Assembly (NCBI RefSeq): GCF_003201875.1
Contig: NZ_QJKD01000004.1
Span: 248,001 to 312,000, forward strand
Length of the DNA stretch: 64,000 bases
From: Hungatella effluvii
GTDB lineage: Bacteria > Bacillota > Clostridia > Lachnospirales > Lachnospiraceae
Direction: 5' to 3'
The notes beneath the pieces were generated by a model. That model made no database searches. It was given only the letters and a program-made list of their open reading frames with translations, and had not been told where the DNA came from. The translations under genes and the position numbers were made by a program. Shown one piece after another: positions 26,965-34,469 of the stretch (position 1 is the first letter of the stretch; each line of letters opens with the position of its first letter).

Positions 26965-27453
26965 ATGAAAAAAGAATATGTAATTGTAGTTCAGGGAATT
27001 TCGGCAGTTTTGGGAGCATGGTTCTCTGACAAGCTGGGAATTCTGTTTCCGGTTCTGTGCATTCTGATTACCATGATGGTTGTGGATTATATCACAGGAA
27101 TGCTGGCAAGCAAGGTAGAGGCAATTGATCACCTGGGTGATGACCGATTTGGCTGGACATCAAAGAAGGGGGCTAAAGGAATTATAAAAAAAGTAGGGTA
27201 TCTCTGTGTTATTGCAGTGGCTATGGTTGTGGATTATATAATCGTTATGATTTCAAAGGATTTAGGTTTTAAGATGCCTGTAACAGCCTTCTTTGGGCTT
27301 TTGGTGGCTGTTTGGTATATACTTAATGAATTGCTGTCTATTATTGAAAACACTGGGAGAATGGGTGCTAACGTGCCAGATTGGTTGTGTAAGTACATAG
27401 CAGTATTGAAGGACAAGATTGACAGCGCTGATTATGGAATTGACGGAAAATAG
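26965..27453 (+). CDS. Phage holin (TcdE/Cph1-like)
   Basis: This 162-aa membrane protein has three to four hydrophobic segments (about 7-55, 70-95 and 103-125) and the family segment MMVVDYITGMLASK. It fits the Holin_4/TcdE-type family. It would permeabilise the membrane so the endolysin can act and the cell releases its particles. AGAGAAAGGA precedes the ATG. Confidence 0.85.
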   Translation: MKKEYVIVVQGISAVLGAWFSDKLGILFPVLCILITMMVVDYITGMLASKVEAIDHLGDDRFGWTSKKGAKGIIKKVGYLCVIAVAMVVDYIIVMISKDLGFKMPVTAFFGLLVAVWYILNELLSIIENTGRMGANVPDWLCKYIAVLKDKIDSADYGIDGK

Positions 27454-27586
27454 TGATAACAGTCGATACTCCTGTCCGACAGGGCGCGTGATGGCGTTGT
27501 TGCAATATCGCAACTTATAATACTGCAGTTTTTTGTAGGAGGGGGATGGAAGCAATCCTGGAACTGTTTTTATGGAGGTTAGTAAG

Positions 27587-28366
27587 ATGAGCAAGACAAG
27601 AAATGGACTGATAGAGCATTGCAAGAATAAGATTGACACACCATATGTATTCGGCGCCAAGGGAGAGTTAATGACTCAAGCCCGTATTGACCAGCTGGCG
27701 CGCGAGAACCCCGGCACTTATACATCTGCTTATAAGAATAAGGCAGCTAAATACATTGGTCAGCACTGTACGGACTGCAGCGGACTTATCAGCTGGTACA
27801 CGGGCCGGATCAGGGGAAGTTACAACTACCATGATACTGCAGCAGAGCGGATAAACATCGACCATCTGGATGAATCCATGATTGGTTGGGCTCTCTGGAA
27901 GCCAGGACATATAGGCGTGTTTATTGGTGATGGCTGGTGCATCGAAGCAAAGGGGATTAACTACGGGACGATTAAGAGTAAAGTATCGGCAACAGCCTGG
28001 CAGAAGGCGCTGAAACTGTGTGATATTGACTATTCAGCTGATCAGGAGCCTGTAACATATCGTGAGGGCTTCTATCCGACTGCAGATGGTCATAGATGGT
28101 GGTATCAGTATTCTGATGGTTCTTATGCCTGCAACGGCTGGTACTGGCTTCGAGAGGCCACAGACGGTACGTGTGGTTGGTACCTGTTTGACAGAGAGGG
28201 ATACATGCTTACAGGATATCAGCTGGATCCGGCAGGAGAGGCGTTTTTGCTCTGTCCAGTAAAGGGATCCGATGAGGGCAAATGTATGATTACTGATGCC
28301 AGGGGCGTACTGCAAATTGTGGAGAATTATGATTTTGATAAGAGACGGTATAAGGTTGAGTGGTAA
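27587..28366 (+). CDS. Endolysin: NlpC/P60-CHAP-like cysteine peptidase with wall-binding repeats
   Basis: This enzyme of about 259 aa would cut peptidoglycan peptide bonds. The N-terminal domain has CTDCSG (catalytic Cys about residue 64) and WKPGHIGVFIGDG (catalytic His about residue 108). The C-terminal half carries Trp/Gly-rich cell-wall-binding repeats (RWWYQYSDGSYACNGWYWL, GWYLFDREGYMLTGYQ). Start choice: ATG at 27587 with GGAGG at 27574-27578; ATG at 27572 overlaps that site. With the holin it forms the lysis cassette of the tailocin. Confidence 0.88.
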   Translation: MSKTRNGLIEHCKNKIDTPYVFGAKGELMTQARIDQLARENPGTYTSAYKNKAAKYIGQHCTDCSGLISWYTGRIRGSYNYHDTAAERINIDHLDESMIGWALWKPGHIGVFIGDGWCIEAKGINYGTIKSKVSATAWQKALKLCDIDYSADQEPVTYREGFYPTADGHRWWYQYSDGSYACNGWYWLREATDGTCGWYLFDREGYMLTGYQLDPAGEAFLLCPVKGSDEGKCMITDARGVLQIVENYDFDKRRYKVEW

Positions 28367-28412
28367 TAGAAATGATGGCTGGCAACATTTTACCTGATTT
28401 ATAACCTATAAA

Positions 28413-28444
28413 CTATGGGTTCCGATACTTATGACTACCCATAG
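28413..28444. repeat. Inverted repeat after the endolysin gene
   Basis: CTATGGGT (28413-28420) is inverted at 28437-28444 with a 16-base loop. There is no T run, so it may be a binding site or a weak structure near the right end of the locus. Confidence 0.5.
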
Positions 28445-28496
28445 CTGCAGCCTTGATAAATATGGATTTACATATGTTAAAATATGAACTGACAAA

Positions 28497-28555
28497 GGTA
28501 TTGGCAGTATGAAGTTCAGCATGAGGTGTGGCTTGAAGACGTTCGAAGTCTGAAG
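28497..28555 (+). repeat. Right copy of the 59-bp GH18 repeat (gene fragment)
   Basis: It matches 8286-8344 at 55 of 59 positions. It encodes about 20 residues of GH18 sequence (WQYEVQHEVWLEDVRSLK) and then runs into unrelated sequence with a stop, so it is a broken fragment. It marks the right border of the tailocin region. Confidence 0.75.
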
Positions 28556-28569
28556 TCAGAACCACCGAT

Positions 28570-29001
28570 ATGAACGTCATAACAGCGGAGATTGTTCTGA
28601 ATGAGGAAGGGCTCAATACAATTCGGTACCATGCAAAAAATGCTGGAAATGCCCAGCTAATTGTTGTAGTACCCAGCGGAGCTGCCGTGAACATGGGAAC
28701 CTTTTATGTTATGGACGCCAGGGGAGACGGGACCATAGACGGAGGATGGATACAGGAAAATGACCAGTGGAAATACAAGAAGGGCGATGGAAGCTTTTTA
28801 AGCAGTGCCTGGCTGATGGATAAGGGAAAACGTTATTATTTTGGAGAAGACGGCGTTATGGCTGTAAATCAGTGGCTGAAAGGCTGGTTCTGCTGGTATT
28901 ACGCCGGACCGGATGGGGCCATGATGACCAATACTGTCACGTCTGACGGGTATGAACTGGACGACACAGGGGCGTACTATGATCCAACGATGAGCGATTA
29001 A
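28570..29001 (+). pseudogene. Cell-wall-binding repeat protein, probably 5' truncated
   Basis: This 143-aa frame has cell-wall/choline-binding-like repeats (QWKYKKGDGSFLSSAWL, KRYYFGEDGVMAVNQWLKGW, WYYAGPDGAMMT). There is no signal peptide and no ribosome site before the ATG. The frame upstream of the ATG stays protein-like for a few codons, directly beside the GH18 fragment in another frame, so the 5' end was probably lost in a rearrangement. It could still be expressed as a short protein. Confidence 0.6.
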
Positions 29002-29006
29002 GAAAA

Positions 29007-29046
29007 CAGGGAGAACGGGGTGGTGGAAACAGCCCCGTCCTCCCTG
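29007..29046 (-). terminator. Terminator of thrS (possibly bidirectional)
   Basis: CAGGGAGAACGGGG (29007-29020) pairs with 29033-29046 with one mismatch. On the minus strand TTTTCTT follows. It lies between convergent genes. Confidence 0.75.
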
Positions 29047-29068
29047 CCTGTTTATGAGCATTCTTTAT

Positions 29069-30970
29069 TTACTTTCGTTCTTCAATCTCTTTCTTCAGCA
29101 TTTCTGTAAACTCATCCAGCGTCATGATGACATTTTCACCGGAATCGCGGTAACGGACTGCCACCGTCTGATTCTCCTCCTCCTTCGCTCCTGCCACCAG
29201 CATATACGGAACCTTCTCAAGCTGTGCCTCGCGGATCTTGTAGCCGATCTTTTCAGGACGTTCATCGATCTCACAGCGGATGTGGCTCTTCTTTAAGGCA
29301 TCGTACACATTTTTTGCATATGCTGCATTCTTGTCGGAGATCGGGAGCACCTTTACCTGAACAGGAGCCAGCCAGGCCGGGAATTTTCCTGCATAATGTT
29401 CGATCAGAATGCCGATGAAACGCTCAATGGAACCCAGCAGTACTCTGTGAATCATGATCGGGCGGTGTTTCTCGCCATCCGCACCTGTATATTCCGCCTC
29501 AAACCGCAGCGGAAGCTGGAAATCAAGCTGTATGGTACCGCACTGCCAGGTGCGGCCTAAGGAGTCCTCTAAGTGGAAGTCGATCTTCGGACCGTAGAAG
29601 GCGCCGTCGCCTTCGTTGATGATATAGTCGTATCCCATCTCATCCAGCGCTTCTCTTAAGCTGTTTGTCGCCATCTCCCAATCCTCGTCGCTGCCCATGC
29701 TGTCTTCCGGGCGGGTGGAGAGTTCGACGTGGTATTTAAAGCCAAACATATTGTAAACCTCGTCGATGAGGCGTACCACGCCTTTGATTTCATCGGTGAT
29801 CTGATCCGGCGTCATGTAGATATGGGCGTCGTCCTGTGTGAAGCAGCGAACCCGCATGAGGCCGTGGAGCGCGCCGGATTTTTCGTGGCGGTGTACCAGG
29901 CCGAGTTCTCCCATACGCAGCGGCAGATCACGGTAGGAACGCGGCTGGGATTTGTAAACCAGCATACTGCCCGGACAGTTCATGGGCTTGATTGCAAATT
30001 CCGTATCGTCAATGGTTGTTGTATACATGTTTTCCTTGTAATGATCCCAATGGCCGGAAGTCTCCCATAGAGAGCGGTTTAACATGATGGGAGTGGCGAT
30101 TTCCACGTATCCCTCGCGCTCATGGATCTCACGCCAGAAGTTTGTCAGCGCATTTTTTAACACCATGCCCTTCGGCAGGAAAAATGGAAATCCCGGGCCT
30201 TCGTCCATAATCGTAAACAGACCGAGTTCTTTTCCCAGTTTCCGGTGATCGCGTTTTTTCGCTTCCTCAATTCTGGTTAAATATTCCTCTAAATCAGAGG
30301 CTTTGGGGAACGATGTGCCATAGATTCTGGTCAGCATCTTATTGTGCTCGTCACCGCGCCAATAGGCGCCGGCGATGGAGGTCAGCTTAAATGCCTTCAC
30401 AGGACCTGTAGTCATTAAATGCGGCCCCGCACAGAGGTCGGTATATTCGCCCTGACGGTAAAAGCTGATGGTCTCTTCTTCCGGAAGATCCTCGATAAGC
30501 TCGACCTTGTAAGGCTCATCCTTCTCCTTCATGAGGGCGATGGCTTCCTCACGCGGAAGCGTAAAATACTCCAGTTTTAAGTCTTCTTTGACGATCTTCT
30601 TCATTTCCGCTTCTAAAGCTTCTAAGTCCTCCGGAGAAAATGGTTCCGGGCGGTCGAAGTCATAGTAAAATCCGTCGGCGATAGACGGTCCGATGGCCAG
30701 CTTAGTCTCCGGAAACAGCCTTTTGACGGCCTGCGCCAGAATGTGGGAAGTGGTATGATGGAAGGCCGCCCTGCCGCCTTCGTCTTCAAAGGTCAGGATC
30801 GTAAGCCCACAGTCCTCGGATACAATGGTACGCAGATCCGCCGGTGTTCCATCGATCTCCGCGGCACACGCCTTTTTCGCCAGGCCGGCGCTTAAGGATG
30901 CCGCAATCTCATAGACGGACAGCGGGCTGTCAAATTCTTTTACTTCTCCATTTTTTAAAGTTACTTTCAT
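29069..30970 (-). CDS. thrS: Threonyl-tRNA synthetase
   Basis: This 633-aa enzyme charges tRNA-Thr. It has an N-terminal TGS domain (MKVTLKNGEVKEFDSPLSVYEIA), an editing domain with HHTTSHILAQAVKRLF, the class II catalytic core (motif 2 around RMGELGLVHRHEKSGALHGLMRVRCFTQDDAHIY; motif 3 RVLLGSIERFIGILIEHY) and a C-terminal anticodon-binding domain. The start is ATG at 30970 with AAGGAGG just upstream; the frame extends further but into the T-box leader. Expression is expected to respond to uncharged tRNA-Thr through that leader. Confidence 0.97.
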   Translation of the reverse strand: MKVTLKNGEVKEFDSPLSVYEIAASLSAGLAKKACAAEIDGTPADLRTIVSEDCGLTILTFEDEGGRAAFHHTTSHILAQAVKRLFPETKLAIGPSIADGFYYDFDRPEPFSPEDLEALEAEMKKIVKEDLKLEYFTLPREEAIALMKEKDEPYKVELIEDLPEEETISFYRQGEYTDLCAGPHLMTTGPVKAFKLTSIAGAYWRGDEHNKMLTRIYGTSFPKASDLEEYLTRIEEAKKRDHRKLGKELGLFTIMDEGPGFPFFLPKGMVLKNALTNFWREIHEREGYVEIATPIMLNRSLWETSGHWDHYKENMYTTTIDDTEFAIKPMNCPGSMLVYKSQPRSYRDLPLRMGELGLVHRHEKSGALHGLMRVRCFTQDDAHIYMTPDQITDEIKGVVRLIDEVYNMFGFKYHVELSTRPEDSMGSDEDWEMATNSLREALDEMGYDYIINEGDGAFYGPKIDFHLEDSLGRTWQCGTIQLDFQLPLRFEAEYTGADGEKHRPIMIHRVLLGSIERFIGILIEHYAGKFPAWLAPVQVKVLPISDKNAAYAKNVYDALKKSHIRCEIDERPEKIGYKIREAQLEKVPYMLVAGAKEEENQTVAVRYRDSGENVIMTLDEFTEMLKKEIEERK

Positions 30971-31059
30971 GATGATCCTCCTTATACTCTGATATTTATG
31001 ATGCTTTTTCGTGAGACGTGATTGGTTCAATCCACATTTGTTTATTGTTAAAAAGAACA

Positions 31060-31312
31060 AAAAACACCCCTGGACAGAATAATCCTGTCCAAGGGTGCAT
31101 GAATGTCGTATGCACGGTTCCACCTTGATTTTTCACTCGTGGCCAAACGTGAGACACTGCTTCCTTAACGCAGAAGATACGCCGCCATTGGTTTGACGGT
31201 GCTCGGGAGTGGTGTTCGCCATACTGTACGGAAAACGGCTTTCAGCAGGTATGCCGTTTTTCTCTGTCTCGCATTTAGAATGGGTACTGGTTCCGTCAAC
31301 GCAACTTTTATG
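31060..31312 (-). promoter_or_regulatory. T-box riboswitch leader of thrS
   Basis: The minus strand carries the T-box AAGGTGGAACCGTG (31113-31126) that pairs with the tRNA acceptor end. An intrinsic terminator follows (stem CACCCTTGGACAGG with its complement, 31065-31098, then TTTTTTG). The upstream part to about 31312 would hold stem I. ACC at 31211-31213 (minus, within GAACACCACTCC) is a possible threonine specifier. Binding of uncharged tRNA would favour the antiterminator. Confidence 0.88.
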
Positions 31313-31318
31313 ATTCTT

Positions 31319-31347
31319 AGAGTATACCTTTCTTTTTTATTTGTCAA
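31319..31347 (-). promoter_or_regulatory. Promoter of thrS, overlapping the end of the caspase gene
   Basis: On the minus strand TTGACA (31342-31347) is followed by TACTCT at 17 bases (31319-31324) or TATACT at 15 bases (31321-31326). The TGA of the -35 box is the stop codon of the upstream caspase-Hsp70 gene. Confidence 0.6.
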
Positions 31348-34004
31348 GAGGGAATGACTCTAAAAATTTCGTTTTCATAACTGGTAAATAAATTATTCTT
31401 TTCGCATATTACAGTAAATGTTTCTTCACGGAGCCCTGGAGGTAGATAACTGGGCTTATTTTTATATAAATTATTTAATTGTATTTCGTAAATACAATTT
31501 TTGACACGGTCTATCAATAAAGCAAGAAGTGTTCTATTTGCATCTGAGTCTATGTATAATTCCAATTCAGCATTGCAGCTGCCTTCAAAATCCAGAGCTT
31601 TATAAAAAATCGTTTCTTTTTCTTTGTTTGGATAATAGGCACCTAATTGTAATTCCTGATCACATTTAATAGAAAATGAATGAATTTTATAAAAAGGGAT
31701 GGTAAGGCCAAAATCCGTTATACAGAGATCTATGGATTCTAAGCTGTTAAAGGTGATTTCCAGCTGCGATATATCGGTTCCAAAGTAATATCTTACTTTT
31801 GACATCTTTCTTTCATTGACCCATAATTCAATATTACCAGCATATTCATACAAGGAAACGAGAGTGAATGCAGATTCCTGTTTGCTTATGAAGTATGATA
31901 ATAATTCTTTTCGCTCCTTGCTTTGAAACAAGCCAGTGATGGAGACTGTACAGGACTCCCTTATGAGACAGGACAGAAGTTTGTTCCGTAAATAGGTCAT
32001 TGATTCAGTTGCAATAGTTGGTGTAACATCTGACAGAACGAGAGAAGGGCAGGAGGAAACCGTTATAATATAATACAAACAATCCAATAGTAATATATCC
32101 GCCGGATTGTTCTTTTTTGTGCCTCCATAGTACGACAATCCATTTAGTTTGCCGGCATAAGTACAGAGCCCTTCAATGACAGCTTTTTCACAGAAGGTTT
32201 CAATCAGGCAAGCAGTTGGATACCTGTCTTTTAATAACTGTTTCACTGAACAAATTTTCGAACCGATACCTCCCAATAAAATGGAACTGACAGTTAGGGG
32301 GGCTTCTGTCTGATTATACTGTTTAATACTGTCCAGGACAGCGGAGATTCGTGCGTTTAAAGGTTCTGTTATTTGCAGAAAATCATTGTAAGTAATAGTC
32401 TGCTTATAGTCTGCCAGACTCCCGTCAGATAATTCTATGTCGCCAAGTATGATGGTGACAGAGGCATTTGTATTCAAAAGTTTTTTTGCCCGTTCAGCCT
32501 CTTTTAAAATAGTTTCCTCTAATTTGCCTGCAACTTTAGCCAGGGGAAAACATTTCAGTAAATTCTCACGAATAGCATCTGAAAGCGCCATATCATAATC
32601 CAGGCCGCCTAAAAGATGATCGCCTGAAATGAAGAGCGTTTCATAAACGCCATCACCAACTTCCATAACGGTGATATCCAGTGTTCCTCCGCCCAGATCT
32701 ACAATTAATGATGTCTCCGCGTGAGAGGAAGGCTCGGGAAGATTTAATGCGGCACAGCAAGGTTCTCCAATCGTTCTTATTAAATGCAGCCCCATGTGAG
32801 ATATAATACTTTCCATAGCATGATTTTGAAGAAAGTGAAAATTGGCTGGAGTAGATACCATGCAGTTTGTCACTTTTATCTGATAATATTCTTCTGCATT
32901 TCTTATCAAGGATTTCAGAAAGAGTAGCGAGATCATCTCTACAGAAAGCTTAAGACCGAATATTTCATGGTATTTACCAAACCCTAAATCGCGCTTAAAG
33001 TTACGAATGGTGATATACTCATCATCTCCAATTTTAGTTATAGATTTTTCTCCTGTAACATATTGATAAGACTTGTTAAAGCTAATACTGGTAGGTACAA
33101 AAATGGAACCTGAAAAGGAGGGGATCAGCTCGTTGCCAGTTTCTAAAGGAGCAGCAATTATAGATTTTGTCATGCCGAAGTCAATGGCAAAAATAGTTTG
33201 GCTGCTTATGCTTCTTCCACAGAAAGGCACAGGACTTCGTAACTCAAAGAAAATGTCTTTTGTAAGACTGCCTATAAGAAAAACATTCTCTAATCCCTGA
33301 TTTTCCGTGCATGTATAAGGTTTTTGTTCAGGTTTTCCATATTTTTTACAAAGAGAAGGAACTGATTTTGTAAGATTATCGGCCAGTTCTCCTACAGTTC
33401 TGCAGCCGCCTGTTTCACTTAAAGCCTGGCCTAAGCAATATGTAAATATACTGGCCTTTAGCTGTTCTTCTTCAAAGGAGTTTTGATTTAGACTGCAGGA
33501 ATAAAAAACAGCTATTCCATTTAAGTACTTATTTGCCGGATCAAAAGTAAAGTTTTCGACCAACGATTTGGAGTCAATAACAGATTTACATGCATCTAAA
33601 AATAGAATAATATTATTGGAATTTAAATTTTTCAGCAGCCGGCATATTAAATCCAGGGATAATGCGGTATCTTCCAGACAGCCTGGGCAGGTGTCGGCCG
33701 TAGTTAAGTAATCTTTATTATCAAGATAGGATCGGAAACCATGACCGGAGAAATAAAAATACAAATTGTTAATTGACATTTGTTTTGATTGTAAATCATA
33801 TAAACAATGAATAATATTGCTTCTGGTGGGGCGGTTAGACAGCTGGGAGGCTGAGTCTGAAAAGCAGATGACATTATGGGGTTCCAGTCCGCAATAGAAG
33901 GTTAAACTGTGTTTCACGATCTCCAAATCATGTTCAGTATAAGTCAAAGGATTAATCACATGGTATGAAAATGTCCCACATGCAACTAAAACAGCCAGAT
34001 CCAT
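31344..34004 (-). CDS. Caspase-like peptidase fused to an Hsp70-type ATPase
   Basis: This 886-aa protein has two clear halves. Residues 1-250 are a C14 caspase-like domain: FYFSGHG gives the catalytic His88 and LFLDACKS the catalytic Cys139. Residues 270-590 are an Hsp70/actin-fold ATPase: AIDFGMTKS (phosphate 1), VDLGGGTLD (phosphate 2, 435-443), GDHLLGGLDYD (the Hsp70 LGGxDFD motif) and LLGGIGSKI (adenosine motif). The last 290 residues are not recognised and could bind clients or substrates. There is no signal peptide. It follows the 107-aa partner gene by three bases. A chaperone-type sensor driving a suicide protease is a natural hypothesis. Its targets are unknown. Confidence 0.85.
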   Translation of the reverse strand: MDLAVLVACGTFSYHVINPLTYTEHDLEIVKHSLTFYCGLEPHNVICFSDSASQLSNRPTRSNIIHCLYDLQSKQMSINNLYFYFSGHGFRSYLDNKDYLTTADTCPGCLEDTALSLDLICRLLKNLNSNNIILFLDACKSVIDSKSLVENFTFDPANKYLNGIAVFYSCSLNQNSFEEEQLKASIFTYCLGQALSETGGCRTVGELADNLTKSVPSLCKKYGKPEQKPYTCTENQGLENVFLIGSLTKDIFFELRSPVPFCGRSISSQTIFAIDFGMTKSIIAAPLETGNELIPSFSGSIFVPTSISFNKSYQYVTGEKSITKIGDDEYITIRNFKRDLGFGKYHEIFGLKLSVEMISLLFLKSLIRNAEEYYQIKVTNCMVSTPANFHFLQNHAMESIISHMGLHLIRTIGEPCCAALNLPEPSSHAETSLIVDLGGGTLDITVMEVGDGVYETLFISGDHLLGGLDYDMALSDAIRENLLKCFPLAKVAGKLEETILKEAERAKKLLNTNASVTIILGDIELSDGSLADYKQTITYNDFLQITEPLNARISAVLDSIKQYNQTEAPLTVSSILLGGIGSKICSVKQLLKDRYPTACLIETFCEKAVIEGLCTYAGKLNGLSYYGGTKKNNPADILLLDCLYYIITVSSCPSLVLSDVTPTIATESMTYLRNKLLSCLIRESCTVSITGLFQSKERKELLSYFISKQESAFTLVSLYEYAGNIELWVNERKMSKVRYYFGTDISQLEITFNSLESIDLCITDFGLTIPFYKIHSFSIKCDQELQLGAYYPNKEKETIFYKALDFEGSCNAELELYIDSDANRTLLALLIDRVKNCIYEIQLNNLYKNKPSYLPPGLREETFTVICEKNNLFTSYENEIFRVIPS

Positions 34005-34007
34005 ATT

Positions 34008-34331
34008 CTAATTTCCCTTCTTTTTAAATGTCAATTTTATACCGCTTCCGGCTCCGGCTTCCAGCGAACCAATAAGACTGATTTCTCCCTGTATGGATAT
34101 ATCAACAGAGACTTCAAATTCAGATAGTTCAAAGTCAGAAGCAGGTAAATCTATATCTGTCAGACTTTCTGTTACTGCTGCACAAAATGTTTTTAAATTT
34201 TCTGAAAGGATCTGACTGCTGACTTTACATTTTGACAACATATGGTTCTTTGCATTCTCCATAAGGCTTTTACTTCCAGGTATCTCTTCTACTCCAATGA
34301 TCGAGATCTGATATTCTTGATTGTTATCCAC
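34008..34331 (-). CDS. Small partner protein, Pepco/Trypco-like
   Basis: This 107-aa protein is encoded immediately before the caspase-Hsp70 gene (stop and next ATG three bases apart). Start choice: GTG at 34331 with GGAAGGAG upstream; a TTG further up lacks a site. A helical N-terminal half is followed by a compact beta-strand end (SEFEVSVDISIQGEISLIGSLEAGAGSGIKLTFKKK region) that resembles the small peptidase-co-occurring (Pepco/Trypco-type) domains found beside bacterial trypsin- and caspase-like effectors. That likeness is from memory and is not verified. It probably regulates or recruits the peptidase. Confidence 0.6.
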   Translation of the reverse strand: MDNNQEYQISIIGVEEIPGSKSLMENAKNHMLSKCKVSSQILSENLKTFCAAVTESLTDIDLPASDFELSEFEVSVDISIQGEISLIGSLEAGAGSGIKLTFKKKGN

Positions 34332-34362
34332 TGTTCGATTCTCCTTCCATGTATTACTGTTA

Positions 34363-34397
34363 ATTCTAACATAATAATATAAATTTATCCATTGCAA
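34363..34397 (-). promoter_or_regulatory. Candidate promoter of the caspase-Hsp70 operon
   Basis: On the minus strand an extended -10 TGTTAGAAT (TAGAAT at 34363-34368) and an alternative TTGCAA (34392-34397) with TATGTT (34368-34373) at 18 bases are both possible. TTGCAA is its own complement and may serve as the -35 of both divergent promoters. Confidence 0.4.
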
Positions 34398-34420
34398 TTA
34401 CCTGACATTTCTGTTATATT
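34392..34420 (+). promoter_or_regulatory. Promoter of the LRR-vWA-MoxR genes
   Basis: TTGCAA (34392-34397), a 17-base spacer and TATATT (34415-34420) precede the gene by 50 bases. Confidence 0.6.
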
Positions 34421-34423
34421 CAT

Positions 34424-34450
34424 CTGTTATACAATAGATCCGTATAACAG
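34424..34450. promoter_or_regulatory. Operator-like inverted repeat CTGTTATAC
   Basis: CTGTTATAC (34424-34432) is inverted at 34442-34450 across 9 bases. A further direct copy of CTGTTATA overlaps the -10 region (34411-34418). It lies just after the rightward promoter and looks like a repressor site. Confidence 0.5.
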
Positions 34451-34469
34451 AAAGGCAGGACGTCTTTTC

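Noticed and set aside
8506..28366. Complete temperate prophage
   Set aside because: No integrase, terminase, portal, capsid, protease or replication gene is visible between the repressor and the lysis genes, so tailocin is the better reading.
28497..28569. Second GH18 gene
   Set aside because: Only about 20 codons match before a stop codon, with no upstream similarity; it is a fragment.
30971..31123. N-terminal extension of ThrS
   Set aside because: These 51 codons run through the T-box terminator region; the TGS domain and ribosome site start at 30970.
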